DNA of 64,000 bases. It comes from Aliiglaciecola sp. M165. GTDB taxonomy: Bacteria > Pseudomonadota > Gammaproteobacteria > Enterobacterales > Alteromonadaceae. Both the position numbers and the translations under genes were made by a program. Below the pieces are notes generated by a model, which was given only the letters and a program-made list of their open reading frames with translations, was not told where the DNA came from and did not search any database. The stretch spans positions 248,001 through 312,000 of the forward strand of contig NZ_VKKH01000004.1 of the NCBI RefSeq assembly GCF_007197995.1, given 5' to 3'. This document shows positions 38,348 through 46,813 of this stretch, one piece after another (positions within the stretch are counted from its first letter, which is position 1; each line of letters begins with the position of its first letter).

Positions 38348-39172
38348 CTAAATCAGCTGTCTTGGGAAGGCCCCCATATCTTTGTTAAGCCATTTTGCAT
38401 CAAACAGTAATTCGTCGACTTTTTCTTGTGCAGCACGTATCTGAGACGAATTCATTTTTTCGAATAACCTAAAATAGGCTTCGTTTACTTTTGCTTTTTC
38501 ACTGTCTAAGGCACTGTACAACCCCTGCCATATTGCCGCTTTTTCCAATTCGTTTTTGTCTAAGTAGTAGCCCACATAAAATTCATAGACTGTGGGTTGA
38601 ATGTCTGCAATGACCTTGGCCTTTTGTAATGCCAATCTGGCGTACTCAAGGGCTTTTGGCATGTCTCGTTTGGCTGTTTGGGTCATAAGGGCGACATAGA
38701 CATCAACGTGTACTTCATCCGCAGATTCAAATCCATTAACCATTGACTCCCAATAATCTTGATTTTGCGAATAGGTCCATAACCATAAGTTAACTTCCGG
38801 GCGGATCATTCTTTGCGTGCTGGATATCAATGCTTTTTGTATTTCTGGAATTTTACGAATTGTGGTGATTTGTGATTGCTTGTCGTCTTTGTTTCTCACG
38901 GCTTCTGAAATGTGGGCATCTTCGAGGCAGCCCTTATATTTGTCCAGAGACTTAAGCGCCTTGTAAGTGTGTATTGATGAGAGTTGTTCTCTCTGTCTTG
39001 CTAGGTCCCGGATAACATCACTACGTGGTATGGAACAGAGCGCACCTGAGTGGGTCGATTCACATATGTCAGCGTAAGTGTCACAGATTTGCCACATGGA
39101 CGCGTCAGCGACTTTTCCGTCGTCACAACCTGTCAGTCCTACTAACACTGCAATAAACAACACAAAACGCAT
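38348..39172 (-). CDS. DUF2989 domain lipoprotein
   Basis: The 274-residue lipoprotein (VLFIAVLVGLTGC) is followed by a Cys-rich opening (CDTYADICESTHSGALCSIPRSDVIRDL) and helical repeats resembling TPR/SEL1 (AKRDMPKALEYARLALQKAK, YVGYYLDKNELEKAAIWQGLYSAL). This matches DUF2989, a family seen in Vibrio and Alteromonas relatives, with no known function. The ATG at 39172, with an AGAGA box upstream, places the signal peptide at the N-terminus; a longer frame reaches 39202. It lies after the sspB terminator, so it is probably transcribed separately. Confidence 0.8.
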   Translation of the reverse strand: MRFVLFIAVLVGLTGCDDGKVADASMWQICDTYADICESTHSGALCSIPRSDVIRDLARQREQLSSIHTYKALKSLDKYKGCLEDAHISEAVRNKDDKQSQITTIRKIPEIQKALISSTQRMIRPEVNLWLWTYSQNQDYWESMVNGFESADEVHVDVYVALMTQTAKRDMPKALEYARLALQKAKVIADIQPTVYEFYVGYYLDKNELEKAAIWQGLYSALDSEKAKVNEAYFRLFEKMNSSQIRAAQEKVDELLFDAKWLNKDMGAFPRQLI

Positions 39173-39214
39173 AAATGATCTCTTTATTGACCGGGATGAC
39201 ATAATCTAGCAAAT

Positions 39215-39237
39215 AAAAAAGGCGCTGTGCAGCGCCT
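39215..39237 (-). terminator. Terminator of the sspA-sspB operon
   Basis: AGGCGCT and AGCGCCT pair around a GTGC loop just after the sspB stop, and the minus strand continues with six T. It is a good rho-independent terminator for sspAB. Confidence 0.88.
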
Positions 39238-39243
39238 ACATAA

Positions 39244-39675
39244 CTATTTTATGACTTTAAGATTCGGAGGACCTTTTTTGGCAGGTTTTGGTGCCGCTTT
39301 AGAGGTGACCTCGATGCCTTCATCCGCACCAGATTCATCTAATGGTGCGCTGTCTAATCCATCTTCGGGCGTAAACACAGTGCCGGCACCATTTTCCTTG
39401 GCATAAATCGCTAAAACGGCATGACAAGGAAATATAAGCTGTCGTGGAACACCGCCAAAACGTGCTTCGAAAGAGACATCGACATTGTCCATATTCATCT
39501 TTACACAAGCACTGGGTGAAACATTCAACACTATTTGTCCATCGCGTACATGTTCCTGGGGCACTTGTGTGCCCGGAATTGTAGCATCGACGACTAAGTA
39601 GGGCGTCAGATCGTTATCAACTATCCACTCGTAGAACGCACGAAGCAAATATGGCTGATTTGAGGTCATCATCAT
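39244..39675 (-). CDS. sspB: ClpXP protease specificity-enhancing factor SspB
   Basis: SspB delivers ssrA-tagged proteins to ClpXP. The 143-residue protein opens with SNQPYLLRAFYEWIVDNDLTPYLVVDATIPGTQVP and continues with GQIVLNVSPSACVKM and FEARFGGVPRQLIFPCHAVLAIYAKENGAG. A flexible acidic linker follows, and the C-terminus GPPNLKVIK is the ClpX-docking tail. The three Met at the start make the exact initiation codon uncertain by 6 nt. It is 15 nt after sspA. Confidence 0.96.
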   Translation of the reverse strand: MMMTSNQPYLLRAFYEWIVDNDLTPYLVVDATIPGTQVPQEHVRDGQIVLNVSPSACVKMNMDNVDVSFEARFGGVPRQLIFPCHAVLAIYAKENGAGTVFTPEDGLDSAPLDESGADEGIEVTSKAAPKPAKKGPPNLKVIK

Positions 39676-39690
39676 AGATTGTATGTTTGC

Positions 39691-40323
39691 TTACAATGGA
39701 TCGTGGATTTCGCGCTCTTGATCAGTCAAAGAGGCTTTGAACGAACTGCGCGCAAATATACGATTCATGTACGCCATAACTTCCTTGCTGCCATTGCCAG
39801 TCAATTGAATACCCAAAGAAGGTAACCTCCATAACAATGGTGCCAAGTAGCAATCAACCAAGCTGAATTCTTCACTCATAAAGAACGGCGTTTCAGCAAA
39901 CAAAGGTGCCAAGCTCAACAAAGCTTCTCTCAGCTCATTGCGCTGTGCGTCAACGTCGCCCTTACCAGCAAGAACGTTTTCAGCCAGCGAGTACCAGTCT
40001 TGCTCGATGCGATGCATCATCAGACGGCTTTGGCCGCGAGAAACAGGATATACGGGCATTAACGGTGGATGTGGGAAACGCTCATCCAGATATTCCATTA
40101 TGATATGCGACTTGTACAGTACTAGCTCACGGTCGACCAGTGTTGGCACAGTTCCATAAGGATTTAAATCAAGCAAATCTTCTGGCAGATTCGTTGGATC
40201 AGTATAACTAATCTCAACACCTACCCCTTTTTCTGCAAGTACAATGCGTACTTGGTGACTGTAAATATCACTAGTGTCAGAGAACAACGTCATGATAGAA
40301 CGTTTATTCGCGGCTACAGCCAT
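39691..40323 (-). CDS. sspA: Stringent starvation protein A
   Basis: The 210-residue protein has a GST fold. The N-terminus AVAANKRSIMTLFSDTSDIYSHQVRIVLAEKG and the conserved FPHPPLMPVYPVSRGQSR patch (PHP motif) match SspA. It binds RNA polymerase and alters sigma70 promoter use under starvation; no transferase activity is expected. It lies downstream of petABC, but a terminator separates the two. Confidence 0.97.
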   Translation of the reverse strand: MAVAANKRSIMTLFSDTSDIYSHQVRIVLAEKGVGVEISYTDPTNLPEDLLDLNPYGTVPTLVDRELVLYKSHIIMEYLDERFPHPPLMPVYPVSRGQSRLMMHRIEQDWYSLAENVLAGKGDVDAQRNELREALLSLAPLFAETPFFMSEEFSLVDCYLAPLLWRLPSLGIQLTGNGSKEVMAYMNRIFARSSFKASLTDQEREIHDPL

Positions 40324-40420
40324 TAACTATCCTCCAGAATCAACAAAATTATCAGTGAATATCGGTATATTGAATTAACGCAAATTCACTTTAGCTCGCG
40401 ACGAATTCGGCGAGCCCATT

Positions 40421-40447
40421 AAAAAAAGGGGCATTTTGGCCCCTTTT
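40421..40447 (-). terminator. Terminator of the petABC operon
   Basis: On the minus strand AAAAGGGGC and GCCCCTTTT pair around a 6-base loop and run into seven T, 26 bp after the petC stop. The sspA promoter is expected between this and 40324. Confidence 0.92.
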
Positions 40448-40473
40448 CGGATTATACCTGATTTTTTGGCGAA

Positions 40474-41208
40474 TTAGTGCACATCACGCCAATATTCTTT
40501 CTTCAATAAATAAACGAAGAAAAATAGTACGACGATGAAGGCAATCACCCATCGGCCAATCGATTCGAGCTTGAGGCGGCCAGGTTCGCCGACGTACACA
40601 AGGTAGTTAACTAAATCTAAAACAGCCTTGTCGTATTCCTCTGGGCTAAGTTCACCATTGCCATCGGTTTTGATGCCAACATAAACCTGCTTCATTTCAC
40701 CATCAACCATACGTTCTTCATATGTTTGGCGTGGTGTGCCTTGCAGCTCTTCTAATACATGAGGCATACCTACATTCGGGAACACTTCGTTATTCACACC
40801 AAACGTTTTGCTTTCGTCAACATAAAACGTACGCAAATATGTGTACAACCAATCTGCACCGCGGACTCTGCCCACAAGCGTTAAATCAGGAGGCGGCGCA
40901 CCAAACCAAGTCGCAGCATCATCACCAGGAATGGCGCTTTTAATATGATCAGAGACTTTTTCACCGGTAAACTGCAAATATTCCTGGCCCAATTCGTTTG
41001 GAATACCAAGATCTTTAAAGCTGCGCTCATAACGTTGATACTGCATGTTGTGGCAACCAAGGCAGTAATTGTTAAACAGCATTGCACCACTTTGCAGAGA
41101 CGCTTTATCGGTTAAATCAATGTCGGCTTTGTCTAATGGAATAGACGGGCCTGCTGCAAAAACCATCCCTGAGAACAGGAAAGATAAAACAAACGTCAAT
41201 TTTTTCAT
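40474..41208 (-). CDS. petC: Ubiquinol-cytochrome c reductase cytochrome c1
   Basis: The 244-residue protein carries a signal peptide (KKLTFVLSFLFSGMVFA), the haem c site NYCLGCHNMQ near residue 50, the MPHVLEE region with a possible Met axial ligand, and a C-terminal membrane anchor (WVIAFIVVLFFFVYLL) with a short basic tail. It passes electrons from the Rieske centre to soluble cytochrome c. Its start overlaps the petB stop by 4 nt. Confidence 0.96.
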   Translation of the reverse strand: MKKLTFVLSFLFSGMVFAAGPSIPLDKADIDLTDKASLQSGAMLFNNYCLGCHNMQYQRYERSFKDLGIPNELGQEYLQFTGEKVSDHIKSAIPGDDAATWFGAPPPDLTLVGRVRGADWLYTYLRTFYVDESKTFGVNNEVFPNVGMPHVLEELQGTPRQTYEERMVDGEMKQVYVGIKTDGNGELSPEEYDKAVLDLVNYLVYVGEPGRLKLESIGRWVIAFIVVLFFFVYLLKKEYWRDVH

Positions 41209-42482
41209 TTCGTGATCCTTGCAGGTAACGGCTTAGTTTTTTCGTTTTTGCTGTAGATAAATAACAACACAAAAAAGCCAAAGTACATGATAGTGGCAAT
41301 TTGCGATGCGGTAATTTTCCAGTTTTCTTGTGGAGTTCCACCCAAATACCCTAGGAAAATAAATACTGCAGCAAAAATCAGTAGGTTCCACTTATGGAAG
41401 CCACAACGGTAGCGCCAGGATTTCACTTTTCCGCGGTCAATCCAAGGCAGCAAGAATAACGCGACGATAGCCGCAAACATGGCAATAACACCACCTAACT
41501 TGTCAGGCACCGCTTTCAATATCGCGTAGAAAGGCGTGAAATACCAAACAGGGAAAATATGCTCTGGCGTTTTCAACGGGTTAGCGATCTCGAAATTAGG
41601 CTTCTCCAGGAAGTAACCACCCATTTCAGGCATGAAGAACATAACATAGGAGAACAGGCCTAAGAATACTGCAAAGGCAACCAAATCTTTTAATACGATA
41701 TGCGGGAAAAACGGTACTACGTCATCGATGATATCGTACTTGTTTGTATAGTATTCATGGATCTCATAGTTAGTTTTTTCATCTTCACTTAACGAACCTT
41801 TTTGGCGCTTAACTTCCACACCATCTGGATTATTTGAACCCACTTCATGAAGAGCAACAATATGCAAAAAGACTAGAATGACGATTACTAATGGCAATGC
41901 AATAACGTGCAACGCGAAGAATCGGTTTAGAGTTGCACCAGAGATAACATAATCACCTTGGATCCATTCAACCAAATCTGGCCCAATAACCGGAATGGCA
42001 CTAAACAGAGAAACAATAACCTGCGCACCCCAATAAGACATTTGTCCCCATGGCAATACATAACCCATGAAGGCTTCAGCCATCAATGCTAGGTAAATGA
42101 ACATACCAAACAACCACAGCAATTCACGTGGTTTCTGGTAAGAGCCATACATCATGCCGCGGAACATGTGTAGATACACAACAATAAAGAATGCTGAAGC
42201 ACCCGTGGAATGCATATATCGCAGAATGTCGCCGTATGGCACATCTCGCATAATGTACTCTACTGACGCAAAAGCTTGTTCGGCCGTAGGAACATAATTC
42301 ATGGTTAACCAGATGCCTGTGACGATCTGGTTGACTAAAACGATAGTGGCGAGGAATCCAAATATATACCAAAAATTCATATTTTTTGGCGCTGGATATT
42401 GAATGGCGTGCATGTTCGCGACGCGCATCATGGGGATTCGATATTCGATCCAATCTAATAGACTTTTAAACATCTTATGCAT
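41205..42482 (-). CDS. petB: Ubiquinol-cytochrome c reductase cytochrome b
   Basis: The 425-residue protein has about eight transmembrane helices. It shows FWYIFGFLATIVLVNQIVTGIWL, YMHSTGASAFFIVVYLHMFRGMMYGSY with haem histidines, GYVLPWGQMSYWGAQVI and the quinol-site segment around PEHIFPVWYFTPFYAIL. It forms both quinone sites of the bc1 complex. It overlaps petA by 8 nt and petC by 4 nt. Confidence 0.97.
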   Translation of the reverse strand: MHKMFKSLLDWIEYRIPMMRVANMHAIQYPAPKNMNFWYIFGFLATIVLVNQIVTGIWLTMNYVPTAEQAFASVEYIMRDVPYGDILRYMHSTGASAFFIVVYLHMFRGMMYGSYQKPRELLWLFGMFIYLALMAEAFMGYVLPWGQMSYWGAQVIVSLFSAIPVIGPDLVEWIQGDYVISGATLNRFFALHVIALPLVIVILVFLHIVALHEVGSNNPDGVEVKRQKGSLSEDEKTNYEIHEYYTNKYDIIDDVVPFFPHIVLKDLVAFAVFLGLFSYVMFFMPEMGGYFLEKPNFEIANPLKTPEHIFPVWYFTPFYAILKAVPDKLGGVIAMFAAIVALFLLPWIDRGKVKSWRYRCGFHKWNLLIFAAVFIFLGYLGGTPQENWKITASQIATIMYFGFFVLLFIYSKNEKTKPLPARITK

Positions 42483-43113
42483 TCTCCCCTTCGCCTAACG
42501 ACCCAACGATTACGGTGTTGTCGTCTTTAAAGAAATAAGGTGGCACTTGAAGGTTAGAAGGTGCAGGAACGCTTTGAAATACGCGACCAGCCATATCAAA
42601 TTTTGAGCCATGGCAAGGGCAGAAAAATCCTTCCGCAATACCTTCTGCATACTGTGCAAACGCACCATCAGTTAAGTGCTGTGGTGAACAGCCCAAGTGA
42701 GTGCAGATACCAACAAGGATGAGATACTCTTCTTTCAACGAACGATATGCATTTTTCGCAAACTCAGGTTGCTGCTCTACCTCAGAGTTTGGATCTTTGA
42801 GTTGATCTTCATGTGCGTTCAAGGAAGCTAGCAATTCTGGCGTTCGCCTCACTACCCAAACTGGCTTACTGCGCCAAATGACCCGAATAAGCTGTCCAGG
42901 CTCTACTTTGCTAATGTCAATTTCAACATCGGCGCCAGCGGCTTTGGCTTTTTCACTTGGGCTCCATGACCCTATAAAGGGCACTGCAACACCTGCTACA
43001 CCAACCGCACCAACAACCGAGGTGGCGACCGTAAGGAATCGACGCCTTGGGTTATATTGGGGTTGATTGTCGTTCACAGACGAATCATTCGTATCAACAG
43101 ACACATTGCTCAT
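42475..43113 (-). CDS. petA: Ubiquinol-cytochrome c reductase Rieske iron-sulfur subunit
   Basis: The 212-residue protein has a Tat signal-anchor (PRRRFLTVATSVVGAVGVAGVAVPFIGSW) and a Rieske cluster domain with ICTHLGCSPQH and FFCPCHGSKFDMAGR, giving the two Cys and two His ligands. It takes electrons from ubiquinol at the Qo site. The ATG is preceded by CTGGAG. It is the first gene of petABC, downstream of rpsI but separated by a terminator. Confidence 0.97.
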   Translation of the reverse strand: MSNVSVDTNDSSVNDNQPQYNPRRRFLTVATSVVGAVGVAGVAVPFIGSWSPSEKAKAAGADVEIDISKVEPGQLIRVIWRSKPVWVVRRTPELLASLNAHEDQLKDPNSEVEQQPEFAKNAYRSLKEEYLILVGICTHLGCSPQHLTDGAFAQYAEGIAEGFFCPCHGSKFDMAGRVFQSVPAPSNLQVPPYFFKDDNTVIVGSLGEGENA

Positions 43114-43230
43114 CCACTTTTCTCCAGTTTCGGATTTAGTGATACTTCTTGAACGTAAATAAGTTGGTTCCGATGATTTTTTATCACCAGTTAACTAGCA
43201 CAAGAAATGACGGTTTCGTATTAACGTTAA

Positions 43231-43260
43231 ATGATAAAAGAAAACCCCTAATAAAGACAA
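43231..43260 (-). promoter_or_regulatory. Candidate petABC promoter
   Basis: On the minus strand TTGTCT (43260-43255) and TATCAT (43236-43231) are separated by 18 bp, about 120 bp before petA. The boxes match sigma70 in 4 and 5 of 6 positions. No independent support is available. Confidence 0.35.
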
Positions 43261-43373
43261 GGAATTACATCAATATTGGAGATTTTTAGAAAGATTATTT
43301 TTGACTGGCGATAATTGCCTCATTGAGAGAACGATTTTTTGATGAAATTCTAGTCAAATTGCTCTGCAAATAA

Positions 43374-43400
43374 AAAAACCCAGCCGATGGCTGGGTTTTT
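43374..43400 (-). terminator. Terminator of the rplM-rpsI operon
   Basis: AAAAACCCAGCC and GGCTGGGTTTTT form a 12-bp stem with a GAT loop, 20 bp after the rpsI stop. T-rich sequence follows on the minus strand. Confidence 0.93.
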
Positions 43401-43420
43401 GAAAATCTGAAAACGTAAAA

Positions 43421-43813
43421 TTAACGTTTTGAGAATTGTGGACGCTTACGTGCTTTATGAAGACCCACTTTCTTACGCTCAACTTTACGTGCATCACGGG
43501 TAACAAAACCAGCTTTACGTAGAGCAGGACGAAGTGTTTCATCAAATTCCATCAATGCACGAGTAATGCCGTGACGGATTGCACCAGCTTGACCGCTGAT
43601 ACCACCACCAGCAACGGTGACGTATAGGTCAAACTTTTCAGTCATTTCAACAAGCTCAAGTGGTTGACGAACGATCATACGTGCCGTTTCGCGACCAAAA
43701 AACTCATCCAAAGGACGTTTATTAACAACAATATTACCACTACCTGGGCGAAGGAAAACGCGAGCGGTAGAGCTTTTGCGACGGCCTGTGCCGTAGTATT
43801 GAGTATCTGCCAT
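43421..43813 (-). CDS. rpsI: 30S ribosomal protein S9
   Basis: The 130-residue S9 contains [59 protein letters not shown] and the C-terminal tail [17 protein letters not shown] that reaches the P-site tRNA. It is 12 nt downstream of rplM, the universal order. Confidence 0.99.
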   Translation of the reverse strand: MADTQYYGTGRRKSSTARVFLRPGSGNIVVNKRPLDEFFGRETARMIVRQPLELVEMTEKFDLYVTVAGGGISGQAGAIRHGITRALMEFDETLRPALRKAGFVTRDARKVERKKVGLHKARKRPQFSKR

Positions 43814-43825
43814 TTTTCTCGCTCC

Positions 43826-44254
43826 TTAAATGTCTAGAACTTGAGGCTGTTGAGCAGCATGTGAATGCTCAGGACCAGCGTACACTTTCATTTTGCGGAA
43901 CATATCACGTCCAAGAGGACCTTTAGGCAACATACCTTTAACCGCTTTCTCAATGATCATTTCAGGCTTGTGAGCTTGAAGTTTTTCAAAAGTCGTTTCT
44001 TTCAACCCGCCAACATAACCAGTGTAAGAGTAATACTTCTTACCTTTAGCCTTGTTGCCAGTAACAGTAACCTTCTCAGCGTTGATAACGATGATGTAAT
44101 CACCCGTGTCAACGTGAGGTGTATATTCTGCTTTATGCTTTCCGCGCAAGCGAATCGCAATTTCTGTGGCCAAACGGCCCAATGTTTTGTCTGCGGCGTC
44201 TACCACATACCAGTCGCGTTTTACCGTCTCTGGCTTTGCAACAAAAGTTTTCAT
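43826..44254 (-). CDS. rplM: 50S ribosomal protein L13
   Basis: The 142-residue L13 contains [51 protein letters not shown] in full, then [12 protein letters not shown] and [30 protein letters not shown]. It is the first gene of rplM-rpsI. A leader of about 160 nt precedes it. Confidence 0.99.
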   Translation of the reverse strand: MKTFVAKPETVKRDWYVVDAADKTLGRLATEIAIRLRGKHKAEYTPHVDTGDYIIVINAEKVTVTGNKAKGKKYYSYTGYVGGLKETTFEKLQAHKPEMIIEKAVKGMLPKGPLGRDMFRKMKVYAGPEHSHAAQQPQVLDI

Positions 44255-44428
44255 TATAAATTACCCGAATTCTCGAAATTGTTACCTGTTTGTTTTCTGC
44301 ACCTGACAAGTCTGTATTCCAAACCATCACCTCCAGAAAACCTCTAAAATCAAACCTTTGACCCCTTCGAGCCGCTTGATTCTTCCACTTTCCCAAAGTG
44401 GGCGTAACTGGGCAGGGCGCGAATTATA
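44255..44428 (-). promoter_or_regulatory. rplM: rplM promoter and leader, possibly autoregulated by L13
   Basis: A perfect -10 TATAAT lies at 44428-44423 on the minus strand, followed by a GC-rich discriminator (CGCGCCC), the pattern of ribosomal promoters sensitive to ppGpp. The -35 is weak. The transcript would begin near 44415, leaving a leader of about 160 nt. A 7-bp hairpin (CCACTTT/AAAGTGG, 44385-44401) sits close to the 5' end. In E. coli rplM-rpsI is subject to L13 feedback; whether this leader does the same is inference. Confidence 0.6.
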
Positions 44429-44708
44429 CAGAAGTTTGGGTAAAACGCGAGTGCATTTTGTGGTTAATTCGCGAGTTTTTACAAAAAATCACACCTCAAT
44501 GAAACAAAAAGTGCAAAGTGAACGTAAATGGTAAAGACAGAGTTTACAAAGCAACAATGAAATGTTGCAGTAGAATCGTTACAAAAATGTGATTAGTCAT
44601 ACTAAGCGACGCACGTTATATTTTGGCAAAAGGTTTAGTGTATAACTTATCATAATGCCGTTGTGCATTAGCCGTGTCCCAAGGACCAAACGTTTATCGA
44701 GGTGTTGT
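44429..44708. other. Intergenic region upstream of the protease gene
   Basis: No gene is visible in these 280 bp. The stretch must hold the protease promoter; TATAAC near 44641 and TATCAT near 44648 are possible -10 boxes without a clear -35. Confidence 0.5.
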
Positions 44709-46811
44709 ATGAAGTTTTTAACTTTCGCTATTGTTGTCACAGCCATTGGCCATGTAGGGCTGGTTCAAGCAACGAGCCTACGTTCCGAGCAAATCCAGCG
44801 TGCCGCAGTTGCTGCTGTAAAAGATGATCCCGATGGCACTGCTCGAATTGTTGGAGGTTCAAATACAGATCTTGGTGATTTCCCATTCATGTCTGCATTG
44901 GTAGCAGTTAGCCAACAAATTGCGACATCGGTAAACGTTGATGGTACTGCGTATGCGTCTGATGATTTCTCTTTTGCTCCGGAAGGGAGTGCACAAGGTA
45001 GTTTGGTGTCTTGTGGCTTGGCAGGTGAAACATGCACAGGAGTGCAAGGCAGTATCTGTTTGATTGAACGAGGCGAGTTTAATTTTTCCGTGAAGGCGCT
45101 CAACTGCGAGGCTGGGGGTGGAATTGGCGCCATCATATACAACAATATTCCTGGGCCGCTCTCGAGTGGAACATTGGGTAACGATTTTAGTGGAAATATC
45201 CCTGTTGTGGCTATTTCCCAAGAGAATGGTCAAAGCTTAGAGCAATTACAAAATGCCTCTGCTTCGATAAGTGTCAGTGCTCTTGGTGGCGCTATACAAA
45301 GTTCAAGTTGTGGTGCTACGTTTCTCGGCGATCGTTGGGTGCTCACCGCAGCCCACTGTGTCGATTCTCCTTTCTCTAATCAACTAAGAGTCAATGTGGG
45401 TGAATACGATCTGCGTGATGGGGCAAATGAAGCGATTACTATTTCGCGAATTTACATTCACCCTAACTACATTGCTAACGAATTTGATTACGACGTTGCA
45501 TTGCTGGAATTAACACGAAGTGTCGAAGCACCGGTTATAAATCTCGCTGATGCCGCGACAACACTTGCATTTACCAACGAAAATCGCGTAGCAAAAACCA
45601 TTGGCTGGGGAGGCAGAATTGCTTATGCACCGGGTGACGGCCCGACGGGTAACTTCCCGGATATCTTGCAAGAAGTTGAACTCCCTCTGCTGACGAATAC
45701 CCAGTGTCGTAATATCCTTGCTGACTCACAAAATATTTCGCCCACTTCCACAGGCGTTACTGACCGCATGATATGTGCAGCGGTAGATTTCGGAGGCAGA
45801 AGTGCCTGCCAAGGAGACAGCGGTGGCCCCTTGTTTGTTGAAACCAACAGCGGCCCAGTACAAGTCGGGATCACAAGTTGGGGCATCGGCTGTGCAGAAC
45901 AAGGTTTCCCAGGCGTATACGCCCGTGTCGGAGAGCTAATGGATTTCATCGATGCTACGCGTTTTGGTGTCGGTCTCACTGGCGTGGCCAATTTTACTAA
46001 CTCCCCAGTCAATAGTGGGTTTACTCAACAATATACTGTCACTAATAACTCAGAAAATTCAGTTAGTTTAGGTTTTACGCTATCAAACCAAACAGATTTT
46101 TCTGTCGACTCAACAAGTTGTACTACTCTGCTTGCTGGACAGAGTTGCCAGCTAAATGTAGCGATCAATGCGTCAAGTCCAGGGCTTAAACAAGCTCAAA
46201 TCGCTGTGTCGACAGATTTAGCAGAAATCCCCACAAGTGGAATATCTATCCTCGGTTTTGCGGTAGCCAGTGCGCCGGGTTTAGAAAGTGCAGCAGGTGC
46301 CACAGAATCCGAGATCTCCCTGTTTAGTGGTGGTGATCGCATCTGGCAAGTAGATAATTCTGGGGGCGTGGTCAGTGGAAGCATTGCAGACAGACAAGAC
46401 AGCATCTTAATCGCCAGAGTGGAAGGCCAAGGCACACTCCAATTTGATTGGTCGGTGTCATCAGAGGAGAATGTTGATGAACCAAGCGAACCTTTCGATG
46501 CGTTGTATTTGTTAGTCAATGGTGAACAACAAGATTTTATTTCTGGTGAAATACCGTTTACCACCGTTTCTGTTGCCTTAGACCAGGATATCAATTTAAT
46601 TGAATGGGCTTATCGAAAAGATCCCGGTGTTTCTGAGGGACAAGATCAAGGACGAGTAAGAAATGTGCAGTTCACTGCTGCGCAAGCACCGGCGCCTTCA
46701 CCCTCTCCTGCACCAACACCCTCACCCACTAGCAGCAGTTCAGGTGGTGGCGCGATATTGTATCTGTTATTTGGTCTGATGATGGTTTTTGTGCGTCGAT
46801 TAAAATCGTAA
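44709..46811 (+). CDS. Secreted trypsin-like serine protease with inserted PA domain and GlyGly-CTERM tail
   Basis: The product has about 700 residues. After a signal peptide (ending near QA, residue 21) and a short propeptide comes the activation site ARIVGG (46-50). Then, inside the trypsin fold, comes a PA domain (about 70-195, with GSICLIERGEFNFSVKALNCEAGGGIGAIIYNN). The catalytic residues follow: His216 (LTAAHC), Asp262 (DYDVALL) and Ser371 (GDSGGP). An Ig-like HYDIN/ASH type domain, a beta-sandwich and a Pro/Ser linker lead to the GGGAILYLLFGLMMVFVRRLK tail (GGG at 679-681). This tail is a GlyGly-CTERM signal for rhombosortase and type II secretion. ATG 44709 has GAGG upstream; an earlier ATG at 44655 is rejected. 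Confidence 0.92.
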   Translation: MKFLTFAIVVTAIGHVGLVQATSLRSEQIQRAAVAAVKDDPDGTARIVGGSNTDLGDFPFMSALVAVSQQIATSVNVDGTAYASDDFSFAPEGSAQGSLVSCGLAGETCTGVQGSICLIERGEFNFSVKALNCEAGGGIGAIIYNNIPGPLSSGTLGNDFSGNIPVVAISQENGQSLEQLQNASASISVSALGGAIQSSSCGATFLGDRWVLTAAHCVDSPFSNQLRVNVGEYDLRDGANEAITISRIYIHPNYIANEFDYDVALLELTRSVEAPVINLADAATTLAFTNENRVAKTIGWGGRIAYAPGDGPTGNFPDILQEVELPLLTNTQCRNILADSQNISPTSTGVTDRMICAAVDFGGRSACQGDSGGPLFVETNSGPVQVGITSWGIGCAEQGFPGVYARVGELMDFIDATRFGVGLTGVANFTNSPVNSGFTQQYTVTNNSENSVSLGFTLSNQTDFSVDSTSCTTLLAGQSCQLNVAINASSPGLKQAQIAVSTDLAEIPTSGISILGFAVASAPGLESAAGATESEISLFSGGDRIWQVDNSGGVVSGSIADRQDSILIARVEGQGTLQFDWSVSSEENVDEPSEPFDALYLLVNGEQQDFISGEIPFTTVSVALDQDINLIEWAYRKDPGVSEGQDQGRVRNVQFTAAQAPAPSPSPAPTPSPTSSSSGGGAILYLLFGLMMVFVRRLKS

Positions 46812-46813
46812 AT

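Larger units (their letters stand above)
43114..43420. other. Intergenic region between rpsI and petA
   Basis: This 307-bp region holds no gene. It contains the rpsI terminator at its right end and a candidate pet promoter near 43231-43260. Confidence 0.7.

Noticed and set aside
38110-38348. Open frames of 76-78 residues on the minus strand with repeated FHEIPDKSIRGRRNLV-like units
   Set aside because: They are a by-product of a 48-bp tandem repeat (a multiple of three) and occur in several frames on both strands. No ribosome binding site or family match is seen.
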